Source of the DNA: Candidatus Sysuiplasma jiujiangense
GTDB taxonomy: Archaea > Thermoplasmatota > Thermoplasmata > Sysuiplasmatales > Sysuiplasmataceae
Reading direction: 5' to 3'
Assembly (NCBI GenBank): GCA_019721075.1
Contig: JAHEAD010000005.1
Location: forward strand, 1-64,000
DNA: 64,000 nucleotides
Shown here one piece after another: positions 36,329 through 44,819 of this stretch; the stretch's first letter is position 1; the number at the start of each line of letters is the position of its first letter. The notes below the pieces were generated by a model, which had not been told where the DNA came from, made no database searches, and worked only from the letters and a program-made list of their open reading frames with translations. Position numbers and translations under genes: made by a program.

Positions 36329-37273
36329 TCAAATGTTCTTTCCCACACCAAGTTCGGTCGCCTTTTCATACGCGATCCTGGCAGCAGCCAGATCCTCTGC
36401 TGCAACACCCAGTGATTTAAAAAGAGTTCTTCCGGAACGGGCATTCCGGCGTCTTATGGCAGTACCGGCAAGAAGGTCGCTGAGTTCAGTAACCTCATCC
36501 CACTGGAGGTCTCCTGAGGCAACCGCGGCAATAAGTTCCCCGCTTTCCTTCATTGCCTGCGCCTTCAAGTCGGAGACAACTGTTACGCAGGAGCAAACTG
36601 TTTCAGGATCTATTTCCACCATCTGAGGTTTGTAGCCTCCCACAGCATTGATATGGCAGTCCTCTTTCACTGATCCGGCATTAATCACCGGAGTCGATGA
36701 TGTGGTGACACACGTCACTATGTCCGCGTCAGCAAACGAGGGATAAACGGCCCTTACTCCATCGACCCTTATATCATGGATTGAGTGAATATCCTCCATG
36801 AAGCTATGCATCCTCCTTTCATCCCTTCCATGCACGATTATTCTCTCGATGTTCCTGACGGCAACCACCGCATCAACCTGTGCGCGCGCCTGGTAACCTG
36901 TGCCAATGCAGCCAAATACCTTTGCATTGCGCCGGGACAGAAGATCTGTCGCCAGCCCCGAAGCGGCCCCTGTTCTCATCTGCCCCAGTTTCCCTGCCTG
37001 CATCACCGCAACGGGTTCCGGGTTGCGCGTGGAAAAGAGCGTGAGCATGAATGACATTTGCTCTCCAGAGCTGTAAAATGACTTTACAGCCGCCAGCTCC
37101 CACTCGTTTGAAATTGCTCCCATTATGCTCAGCACGCCTCCACACTCGATATTCGTGCGCGGAACCAGATGCGCTCTCCCTTTTCCCACCTGTGTGAAGA
37201 CTTCCCTTAGGGAGGCAATCGTCTCCTCCATTGTGACAAGCCTGGTGACATCGCTGTCTGTCAGATATAGCAC
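36329..37273 (-). CDS. Ornithine cyclodeaminase / mu-crystallin family enzyme
   Basis: This family covers ornithine cyclodeaminase, alanine dehydrogenase of the archaeal type and ketimine reductases. The N-terminal substrate domain (YLTDSDVTRLVTMEETIASLREVF, then RTNIECGGVLSIMGA and AVKSFYSSGE) is followed by LGQMRTGAASGLATDLLSRRNA. The Rossmann loop is GCIGTGYQARAQVDAV. The DVVTC-type strand (DADIVTCVTTSSTPVI) also fits. It likely acts on an amino acid delivered by the neighbouring permease and tricorn protease. Start GTG 37273; gaps to both neighbours are short (33 and 60 bases). Confidence 0.87.
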   Translation of the reverse strand: MLYLTDSDVTRLVTMEETIASLREVFTQVGKGRAHLVPRTNIECGGVLSIMGAISNEWELAAVKSFYSSGEQMSFMLTLFSTRNPEPVAVMQAGKLGQMRTGAASGLATDLLSRRNAKVFGCIGTGYQARAQVDAVVAVRNIERIIVHGRDERRMHSFMEDIHSIHDIRVDGVRAVYPSFADADIVTCVTTSSTPVINAGSVKEDCHINAVGGYKPQMVEIDPETVCSCVTVVSDLKAQAMKESGELIAAVASGDLQWDEVTELSDLLAGTAIRRRNARSGRTLFKSLGVAAEDLAAARIAYEKATELGVGKNI

Positions 37274-37306
37274 GCCGAAATCCCCCGGCTTATGAACGGC
37301 ACCGGA

Positions 37307-38890
37307 TTATTCTGTGCCGGGCACTGCCTCCGACGTATATTTCGGCGTATCGAATTTGCTGGAGAGACCCGACAGCACTCCCCAGGGATAAAATATGGCA
37401 ACAGACACGATCACAACGACAAGAGATGACTGATAGAAATTCAGTATGCTCAGCGCACCGGTGCTACCGATATATGTCATTGCAAGAAGGAAAGCAATGT
37501 ATGCAATGTACCACAGCGAGTTCATGATATTCTCTCGGACTCTGAATGCGATCGCGAATACAACAACACCGATGAGAAGCAGCAGGACGGAATATGATAC
37601 ATAGAGCCATCCGCTCCAGTAAACTATAAGGGAAGCGGCTACAAATGCAACTGGTGCAATCACACTTCCCAGCGGCAGCATTTCCTTGGTCATTCCCTGT
37701 CTGCGGGAAACTGTCATTGCTACGGGATTGGCTGAAAAACCTATATAACCGGCCACAACGGAATCTGTAATAAGACCGTATATATTCGGGAGAGGTGCGG
37801 CCACGAACGCAACGACCGCCCCAACGATCGCAAGCGCAATGAGGGAGACATAAGGTATGGAATAGGTTTCACTCAGCCCTTTCATGGATCTCGATGCTAC
37901 TCCTGATCTGCCCATTGCGAAGAGCACCCTTGAACCGCCGCCAAGGTAGATATAGCCGACCACAAACGGACCTATTATGCCTATGATCAGCGTCAGTATA
38001 AGCAGCCAGCCGACATTGTAGCTGTCCGCTATTGCGATGAACGGATTCCCGCTGATCGCTCCGACAGACGCCCAGTTGCCCGATACAAGACCAAGCTTTG
38101 ACCAGTTTATTCCTGTCACGAAAACAAAGTCATAGAGGAGATATATCAGCAGCTGACCTATGACAACAATCACAATTGCCGCAGGCAGCTTTTTTCTGCT
38201 CTTCGTCTCCTCGGCATAATCCGGGAGGACTCTTATCCCGCCGAATGCAAACATCGCCAGCGGTATGGCCAGGAAAACGCCGGACATGCCGAACGGTATG
38301 AAGCCGTGATATGAGGTCAGGTTTCCCGAATCGAAGAAAACAAAGACAAGGCCGAAGGCAACGGCGAGATAGAGAACGAGTTTCACAATGCCTATTGCCA
38401 CGGTTGACCGGCCGAAGGCCTTCACGCCGAAGTAGTTGAAGGGTATGAACACAAGCATGAGCGCAACGCCAAGTGCAGCGCCGCCGAAAGTCGGAAGACC
38501 CTTGACAATGAGTCCCTTTACAAAAGCACTCAAACCCTCGACGACGGCAAGAGCCTCAACAGGTGGTATAAATATGTACCACAGGAGGTCTGAGAAAGCG
38601 TTGATGAGATTCGTCATCCTTCCATGCGTGTACAGGGAATATCTCGACGGTCCTCCAGCTTCAGGATATAGCGATGAAAGCTCTACATAGGTCAGTCCTA
38701 TGAATAGGTAGAATATGCCGCCTATGAGCCAGGCGAGTATGCTGCCCGGTCCTGCAATCCCTGTCATGCCCGCTGTGCTGAACAGTATTCCGGTTCCTAT
38801 TGCACCGACAACACCTATTATGACGAGGTCGAAAAAGCTGAGCTCCTTTTTTAAATAGCGGTCCCCCTGCATGAAAGGGGAGATCGGCAA
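37307..38890 (-). CDS. APC-superfamily amino acid permease
   Basis: A 527-residue polytopic protein with about 12-14 spans. The first span has the APC signature (FFDLVIIGVVGAIGTGILFSTAG), with the glycine-rich unwound segment that binds the amino-acid backbone. Span 6 has MFAFGGIRVLPDYAEETKSRKKLPAAI, another diagnostic APC stretch. The start is TTG 38890 or ATG 38872; neither has a clear SD site. The gene lies between tricorn and the ornithine cyclodeaminase-like gene on the same strand. This suggests uptake of amino acids, or their export after peptide breakdown. Confidence 0.92.
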   Translation of the reverse strand: MPISPFMQGDRYLKKELSFFDLVIIGVVGAIGTGILFSTAGMTGIAGPGSILAWLIGGIFYLFIGLTYVELSSLYPEAGGPSRYSLYTHGRMTNLINAFSDLLWYIFIPPVEALAVVEGLSAFVKGLIVKGLPTFGGAALGVALMLVFIPFNYFGVKAFGRSTVAIGIVKLVLYLAVAFGLVFVFFDSGNLTSYHGFIPFGMSGVFLAIPLAMFAFGGIRVLPDYAEETKSRKKLPAAIVIVVIGQLLIYLLYDFVFVTGINWSKLGLVSGNWASVGAISGNPFIAIADSYNVGWLLILTLIIGIIGPFVVGYIYLGGGSRVLFAMGRSGVASRSMKGLSETYSIPYVSLIALAIVGAVVAFVAAPLPNIYGLITDSVVAGYIGFSANPVAMTVSRRQGMTKEMLPLGSVIAPVAFVAASLIVYWSGWLYVSYSVLLLLIGVVVFAIAFRVRENIMNSLWYIAYIAFLLAMTYIGSTGALSILNFYQSSLVVVIVSVAIFYPWGVLSGLSSKFDTPKYTSEAVPGTE

Positions 38891-38931
38891 CGGAGTATTT
38901 CAATGGTGCTGTCCATTACGCTTCTCCCGTT

Positions 38932-41900
38932 TTAGCGGGAGGAGGCTGACTTCAGCTCTTCTATCTCCGGAGCCTGAAGAATCCCTTCCTTCCCCTCCAT
39001 AAGCGAACTGATTTCCTTCAGCGCCAGTTCAAGCTGCGTATCAACTCCCGCCCTGTAATCCTGGGGTGAAATCTCGACTTCAATCGTTGGGTCTGTCCCA
39101 TAATTTTCAACGCTCCATCCCACATCTTTAAACCAGAAGGCATACTGAGGCTGGGTGACAGTGGTGCCGTCGACAAGTCTCAGTCTCGGATTTATGCCTA
39201 TTACACCACCCCAGGTTCTTGTTCCAATAAGGGGGCCGAGGTTGAACAGCTTGAAGCCATGGCTGAATATGTCGCCATCGGAGCCAGCATTCTCATTTGT
39301 AATTGCGACCATCGGGCCCTTAACTGAATCGGGAGGATATGGGACTGGCACCCCTCTCCTCGGTCTGTCATATCCTATCCTTTTCCTCGCGAGCTTTTCA
39401 AGCAGCAGTGCCGAAACATGCCCGCCCGAATTGTACCGCAGATCGACTATCAGCGCCTCCCTCTCGACCTCGAGCCTGTATATCCTGTGGAATTCAGCAA
39501 AACCGTTAGGTCCCATGTCTGGTATGTGCAGGTAGCCCACTTTTCCGTCTGTCCTGTCATGCACATAGTTCCTGTTCCTTTCCACCCATGTCCTGTATAT
39601 GAGTCTCTTTTCGTTCCTGAGCGCTCTGACTGTGAACTCCTTTTTCTTTCCGTTACGCATTAGTATGATGTTGACTACATCATCCGCCCTGTTTTCAAGA
39701 ACGCTCTGCGGGGCCCTGCCGGGTGTGAGTTCTATTCCGTCTATGGAAACCAGAACGTCTCCTTTACTCGCATCCACTCCGGGAGAAAGAAGCGGGGACT
39801 TTTCTCCATCGTTGGCCGGGTCACCAACATAAATGTCACTGATAACATATCTGCCGTTCTTCAGCTCAAATTCAGCTCCAAGACTTCCTATGCCGTACGG
39901 CGTGTCGGTCCTGTAATCGCCGCCCATCTCGTAGGCATGCGACGTTCCCATCTCCCCCTGCATCTCCCTGATTAAATCAGAAAGCTCGAATCTTGTACTG
40001 ATGCGCGGTATCAGAGCGCTGTAACGGCTGTATACAGCATCCCAGTTCACACCGCGCATGTCCCCCCTCCAGTAATTGTCTCGCATGAGCCGCCATGTTT
40101 CTCTGAACATCTGTTCCCATTCCTTCACAGGATCGAGCCTTATCTTGATCCTCCCGAGATCTATGAATCCAGACTTCCTTCCGGGTCTCCTGTCATCCGC
40201 GCCCTCGACCTTCTTTTCCGCGTCCCGTATACTTATCTCCTCTCCGTATTGAAGCAGAAGGTGCGAGCAGTCAGCCGAAACCTCAAAATCGGATAGGTCC
40301 TGTGCAAATGTCTCCATTTCCCCGTTAGACAGATCGAAGGACTCAATTTTCCCCTTCCTCCTCTCACGGGAGTACAGCCAGTATTTCTTTGAGCCTTCCA
40401 CCGGGAAGGAGAGTAAAAAGACCTTTCCCTTCAGCGCTCTTACTTTTCCATAGTCCGCCGATTCCACAGGAAATGCTTCCACCCTTGTCTCAATTGATGT
40501 AATGTCAATTCCGAAATTCTTCCTTTTTTTATCTTCCTCCTTCTTCACCGGTGGAGAGATAAAAGGTGATGGCACGTCCTTCCTGAGCGAAACCGCGAAT
40601 GGTCTGGATGTCTTCTGAAAACCGAGATCAAACATAATCCTGTCATAAGTCGGATCGAGTTCCCTGTCTGATATGAAGAAAAGATATCGGCCTTCAGGAT
40701 CGAAGGTCGGTGAAAAGTCGTTTGCGGAAGGTTGCGTGACATCAGTCTTCTTTCCCCCGTCTCTTCCTGCAATCCTTATGTTGCTGGCATTGTGTCCCTG
40801 CGGAATACTGTACGCTATAAAACTGCCGTCCGGTGACCACGCGAAATCATCTATCGGACCCCAGGCGCTCGAGTCAATCGGTTTTTTCCTTCCTGCACTG
40901 TCTGAAATTATGAGTTCATACCTGCTGGTGGAATAAGCAAACAGATCCCCGGCGGGTGAAGTCTTAAGTGCCATAACTGAGCCATCCACGTTTATCACTT
41001 TTTTCCGGATGCCGGATCTGTCAAAAATTTCGATTCTCTCCTCACCGTCCTCGTCGCTCACGGCTACAATAAATCCCGATTTCAGGTACCTGCCAAGTCT
41101 GTATCGGACGCCGTCTCTCCTGCCAAGCTGGAGCACCGGACCATCCCAGTTCTGCATTGCTAAAAGCTTCCCTCTTGCAACAATCACAAGATTTTTCGCA
41201 CTGCTGTCCATGCTGCACTCTTCAATGAACTCCTTCGTTTCTATGAATCTCTCTTTTGTCTGTATCCTTGTGGCCGGGATCTCCATCTTGATTTTCTCAC
41301 TTTTACCGGACGATGGATCAAAGACAAAAAGTTCACCTCCACACTGATACACAATTCTCCTCCCGTCGCTCCCCGCATTTCTGGCAAAGAACTCATTGTG
41401 CGAGGTGTGCCTTGTCAGATCCACGCCATTTGCATCAACGGAGTAGATATTTCCTGTTCCCTCGTGGTCTGAGATGAAATACAGCCTCTTTCCTATCCAC
41501 ATAGGTGAAGTCAGATTGCTGTCCAGTTCCAGGAACTTCCTGAATTTTCCGTTTCCCCTGTCATCCTTCCAGAATTTTCCCCTAGCTCCCCCCTTATATC
41601 TCTTCCACTGCGGAAGGTCTGTGGAGTTCCTCGCGAGCACAGTTCCGGCACTTCCAAACGCCAATGCTGTCGCAGGTCCAATGTTCATCTTCCTGTAACT
41701 GCCTTCTTCCAGATCGAATTCAAACAGTTCCGGATAACGCATGAAGGGTTTGCCGAAATCGCTCGACACAATGAGTCTGCCATCCTTTGACCAGCCTGCA
41801 ATTGTTGTCAGCACTGAGCCAAAGTACGTGACCCTTTTTACCTCGCCTCCGCCTGAAGGCATTGCATATATCTCTGCAGAAGACTGGGATGAATATCTGA

Positions 41901-42078
41901 CAGCCCTGAAGGCGATATTCTCACCATCCGGAGAAAATTTTGGATACGTGATTATTCCAAAACCACTGGCTATATTCCTCAACGCCCCTGTTCGCATGTC
42001 GTAAAGCCAGAGATCGTCGTCACTTACAAAAAGCACATTTTCCCCACTTATGTCAGGATAGAGGCAGTAACTCTTCAT
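38932..42078 (-). CDS. tri: Tricorn protease
   Basis: The large self-compartmentalising peptidase that degrades proteasome products to short peptides, best known from Thermoplasma acidophilum. The first two thirds are beta-propeller repeats (for example YPKFSPDGENIAFRA and FAWSPDGSFIAYSIP). A PDZ domain follows near residues 750-830 (ISDIYVGDPANDGEKSPLLSPGVD, then LVSIDGIELTPGR). The catalytic parts are SH in GTSHAYEMGG near residue 710, the nucleophile in ENAGSDGDIFSHGFK near residue 933, and a late glutamate in WSVENYGTD. The 1048-residue length fits. GTTTAAAAAC (42101-42110) lies about 27 bases before the ATG, so it is leaderless and heads the run of salvage genes. Confidence 0.96.
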   Translation of the reverse strand: MKSYCLYPDISGENVLFVSDDDLWLYDMRTGALRNIASGFGIITYPKFSPDGENIAFRAVRYSSQSSAEIYAMPSGGGEVKRVTYFGSVLTTIAGWSKDGRLIVSSDFGKPFMRYPELFEFDLEEGSYRKMNIGPATALAFGSAGTVLARNSTDLPQWKRYKGGARGKFWKDDRGNGKFRKFLELDSNLTSPMWIGKRLYFISDHEGTGNIYSVDANGVDLTRHTSHNEFFARNAGSDGRRIVYQCGGELFVFDPSSGKSEKIKMEIPATRIQTKERFIETKEFIEECSMDSSAKNLVIVARGKLLAMQNWDGPVLQLGRRDGVRYRLGRYLKSGFIVAVSDEDGEERIEIFDRSGIRKKVINVDGSVMALKTSPAGDLFAYSTSRYELIISDSAGRKKPIDSSAWGPIDDFAWSPDGSFIAYSIPQGHNASNIRIAGRDGGKKTDVTQPSANDFSPTFDPEGRYLFFISDRELDPTYDRIMFDLGFQKTSRPFAVSLRKDVPSPFISPPVKKEEDKKRKNFGIDITSIETRVEAFPVESADYGKVRALKGKVFLLSFPVEGSKKYWLYSRERRKGKIESFDLSNGEMETFAQDLSDFEVSADCSHLLLQYGEEISIRDAEKKVEGADDRRPGRKSGFIDLGRIKIRLDPVKEWEQMFRETWRLMRDNYWRGDMRGVNWDAVYSRYSALIPRISTRFELSDLIREMQGEMGTSHAYEMGGDYRTDTPYGIGSLGAEFELKNGRYVISDIYVGDPANDGEKSPLLSPGVDASKGDVLVSIDGIELTPGRAPQSVLENRADDVVNIILMRNGKKKEFTVRALRNEKRLIYRTWVERNRNYVHDRTDGKVGYLHIPDMGPNGFAEFHRIYRLEVEREALIVDLRYNSGGHVSALLLEKLARKRIGYDRPRRGVPVPYPPDSVKGPMVAITNENAGSDGDIFSHGFKLFNLGPLIGTRTWGGVIGINPRLRLVDGTTVTQPQYAFWFKDVGWSVENYGTDPTIEVEISPQDYRAGVDTQLELALKEISSLMEGKEGILQAPEIEELKSASSR

Positions 42079-42354
42079 GGATGCGGGTATGATTCACTTT
42101 GTTTTTAAACATTGTATAAATCGCATGTAAATTATGCATCCTGACAAATTGTTTTGTTAAATGTAATTCGCGCACGGTTTATGATAACAAACTGTTTTTT
42201 ATGTCATATCTGCCGTTCAGACAGTGAGCGGCAAATATTGAGCCAAAGACATGGACAGGTTATTTGAACTGATGATAAGTACTGTCATATTGAGGCGGCA
42301 TCAATGTTCAAACTTCCAAGATTAAAACCATCCGCAATTGCCTGTTTCGTTTAC
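42079..42354. other. Intergenic region upstream of the first DNA methylase
   Basis: About 280 bases holding the tricorn promoter (42101-42122) and AT-rich sequence with oligo-T and oligo-A runs (ACAAATTGTTTTGT, about 42140-42153, and ACAAACTGTTTTTTATG, about 42187-42203). I see no gene. Confidence 0.35.
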
Positions 42355-42369
42355 CTGATTTTTAATCAG
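42355..42369. promoter_or_regulatory. Inverted repeat over the methylase promoter
   Basis: CTGATT-TTT-AATCAG is a perfect six-base inverted repeat with a three-base centre. It sits 22-36 bases before the methylase start, where the TATA box would be. It may be promoter plus operator. Confidence 0.45.
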
Positions 42370-42390
42370 AAGACAGGGAGGCAGTGATCT

Positions 42391-43425
42391 TTGCAGTTCG
42401 AAACGAGTCACAGGATCATTAATTGCGATGCGGCTGAAGGAATAGCCCAACTACCAGACAGTTCAATTGCCCTCACTGTTACCTCGCCTCCTTATCCAAT
42501 GATAGAGATGTGGGATGCGCTCTTTTCTGAGTCCGACTCAGGCATATCAGGTTCAATGGCGTCCGGAAATGCCGAAACGGCGTTCGAATCAATGCATCAT
42601 CAACTCGATAAAATCTGGACCCTGATATGCGCAAAGACAATCGATGGCGGGATTTTATGCATTAATGTCGGCGATGCAACAAGGAGTACAGGGGGACGTT
42701 TTCGCTTATTTTCCAATCATTCACGGGTTATCAGAGGCTGTCTGGCGGCAGGATTTGACCAGTTGCCCGAAATAATATGGAAGAAACAGTCGAACAAACC
42801 TAACAAGTTCATGGGCTCAGGAATGCTCCCTACGGCAGCTTATGTCACTCAGGAACACGAATTCATACTTATATTCAGAAAGGGGCGCAAAAGAAAATTC
42901 GAACTCCCGGATGAAAAGATTCGCAGGAGACTGAGTGCATATTTCTGGGAAGAACGAAACTGCTGGTTTTCTGACATCTGGGATGACATTAAAGGCGAAA
43001 AGCAGGACAATGGGAAATCAACCCGGAAAAGGACGGCTGCGTTCCCCGTGCAGCTGCCCTACAGGCTGATATCAATGTTTTCCGTCATCGGTGACACCGT
43101 CATGGATCCATTCTGTGGCACTGGGAAGACATCAGTCGCGGCAATAGCTGCATGCAGAAACAGCATAGGCATCGACATCAATGAAGAGTATGCAGCGCTC
43201 TCAAGGTTGGATATTTCTAACTGTCTGGATGAATGCAATAACATCATTGGACGTCGCCTTGCCGGTCACACACAGTTTGTTAGCAATTCTGGTGTTGAGA
43301 ATCACCGCTACATTAATGAAAATTACAAATTCAGGGTCAAAACCGCACAGGAATCAGAAATTCTTTTCCCTGTTCCTGTGTCAATACTGTCAGCGAACGG
43401 ACAATTCACTGTAGTCTATTCCTGA
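42391..43425 (+). CDS. DNA methyltransferase, TSPPY type (probably N4-cytosine), orphan
   Basis: A beta-class amino-methyltransferase in which the catalytic motif comes first. Motif IV is VTSPPYPMIEMWD near residue 33, and the SAM-binding motif I is near the C-terminus in MDPFCGTGKTSVAAIAACRNSIGIDINEEY. The SPPY form is typical of N4-cytosine enzymes, although N6-adenine methylation is not excluded. The middle region probably holds target recognition. No restriction enzyme gene is adjacent, so it is an orphan. The start TTG 42391 has GGGAGG (about 42377-42382) upstream. Confidence 0.88.
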   Translation: MQFETSHRIINCDAAEGIAQLPDSSIALTVTSPPYPMIEMWDALFSESDSGISGSMASGNAETAFESMHHQLDKIWTLICAKTIDGGILCINVGDATRSTGGRFRLFSNHSRVIRGCLAAGFDQLPEIIWKKQSNKPNKFMGSGMLPTAAYVTQEHEFILIFRKGRKRKFELPDEKIRRRLSAYFWEERNCWFSDIWDDIKGEKQDNGKSTRKRTAAFPVQLPYRLISMFSVIGDTVMDPFCGTGKTSVAAIAACRNSIGIDINEEYAALSRLDISNCLDECNNIIGRRLAGHTQFVSNSGVENHRYINENYKFRVKTAQESEILFPVPVSILSANGQFTVVYS

Positions 43426-43517
43426 AAGTCGTCTCTCATTTACGTCGCCAAGTTTTTGAACAGGACCATTGTTTTCCCATTACACTTGTATAGGAATTCA
43501 TTACCTGGAGCTTATGC

Positions 43518-44420
43518 ATGACTAAATACCTGAATGCGGCATATGGGAACAGGCACGTATTGGCTTTTAGAACAGAAAACGGTATAGTTTACGCAGATTC
43601 GCTGAGAAAATTAACAGGTAAGAGCTACGGCAGCATCAACTGTGTAGACGATCTTTGCCGTGACCCTGAGAACGCGAAATTAATAGCCGCTGATATTGTG
43701 ACAAATTCCAATAGACTGGTTTCAGCCACGATTAACGGTGAGGAGGTGAAGCATCTTCCGTGTGTTCTTCATCCCGGCAAGATTGTCTGCATTGGCCTCA
43801 ATTACAGGAAACATGCTATGGAAACACACGCAAAAGTACCGGAATATCCCGTCATATTCAGCAAATTCTCCGATTCCGTTGCTGCTCACAGGCAGGACAT
43901 AGCAATCAAACCGGACGGCTGGAAAGTGGATTATGAAGCCGAACTTGGTATACTCATAGGCAGGAGGGCAATAAATGTAAGCCGCGGGAATGCGCTCAAA
44001 TTTGTTTTCGGGTATTTTCCTGCAAATGATGTTTCCGCGCGTGAGCTACAGCTGCGGACAAGTCAGTGGCTGCTGGGAAAGACGTGCACTGGTTTTGCAC
44101 CGATTGGACCCGAAGTTGTTACAACGGATGAAGTGGCAACACCCAACAACCTCCGCATCAGTTGCTCTGTAAACGGAGAAATGAGGCAGGATTCCAGTAC
44201 ATCCGACATGATATTCAAATGTGATGAAATAATCTCCTACTGTTCACAATATTTCATACTGGAGCCGGGGGATATCATACTTACGGGTACGCCTGAGGGA
44301 GTCGTTCTGGGGATGAAGGAGGGAACGCGGAAATGGATTGTACCGGGAGATACGGTAGAAGTTAAAATTGAAGGCATGTCAGCTCTTGAGAACAGATTCA
44401 TCAGCATTCAGGGAAATTAG
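43518..44420 (+). CDS. Fumarylacetoacetate hydrolase (FAH) family protein
   Basis: The C-terminal FAH domain begins at about residue 90 with KIVCIGLNYRKHAMETHAKVPEYPVIFSKFSDSV. It holds the metal-binding acidic residues (YEAELGILIGRRA and the aspartate in FPANDVSAR). It ends with ILTGTPEGVVLGMKEGTRKWIVPGD. Members cleave or decarboxylate C-C bonds in aromatic and sugar-acid catabolism, or act as oxaloacetate decarboxylase or acylpyruvase. The exact reaction cannot be assigned. The N-terminal 90 residues are a small cap typical of the family. GGAG lies about eight bases before the ATG. Confidence 0.9.
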   Translation: MTKYLNAAYGNRHVLAFRTENGIVYADSLRKLTGKSYGSINCVDDLCRDPENAKLIAADIVTNSNRLVSATINGEEVKHLPCVLHPGKIVCIGLNYRKHAMETHAKVPEYPVIFSKFSDSVAAHRQDIAIKPDGWKVDYEAELGILIGRRAINVSRGNALKFVFGYFPANDVSARELQLRTSQWLLGKTCTGFAPIGPEVVTTDEVATPNNLRISCSVNGEMRQDSSTSDMIFKCDEIISYCSQYFILEPGDIILTGTPEGVVLGMKEGTRKWIVPGDTVEVKIEGMSALENRFISIQGN

Positions 44421-44819
44421 TTTTTGGGATATATGGGAGTATTCCAGAATCAATGCTGTTTCATTTGTCATGCGATTGCCGCACAGGTTCGCGAAAAGAC
44501 ATGAATTGTCAATCGTTGGGTCGGGTCTGAATAGTATTCGGTCTGCATTAATTTCAGGCATAATTCGTTCCATGTCATACTGAAAATCCACAAACGTCGT
44601 CAGGTCCAGTCGATAAAAGCATTTGATGCTTCAGCACCATCTGTATGCGGCATTTGCCAGGTTCAACATTCACGACCTGCGGGTTGGAAACGAGCCTAAA
44701 TAATTGCAACGGCAAAACGTGCCGTTTTAGTTACTGTCTGTGCCCGCTACGGGCGCAACGTAAATAATTATAAGGAGCAGAAGGATAAACTGATCAGGAT
44801 GGAATGAAACAGGGCATCG
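44421..44819. other. Intergenic region upstream of the sensor kinase
   Basis: This 399-base spacer has no gene I can support. It contains two hairpins. The first pairs AACGGCA (44708-44714) with TGCCGTT (44720-44726), with an alternative fold pairing AAAACG (44714-44719) with CGTTTT (44723-44728). The second pairs GCCCG (44742-44746) with CGGGC (44750-44754). TAAATAATT occurs twice (44697-44705 and 44761-44769); the second copy resembles the TATA element of the kinase gene. Confidence 0.4.

Noticed and set aside
42140-42203. Similar ACAAA...TTTTTT segments upstream of the first methylase
   Set aside because: They are imperfect AT-rich sequence without consistent length or spacing, so they do not support a repeat array.
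44379-44591. Minus-strand 70-codon frame after the FAH gene
   Set aside because: It overlaps the 3' end of a well-supported gene, has no start signals and shows no family features.
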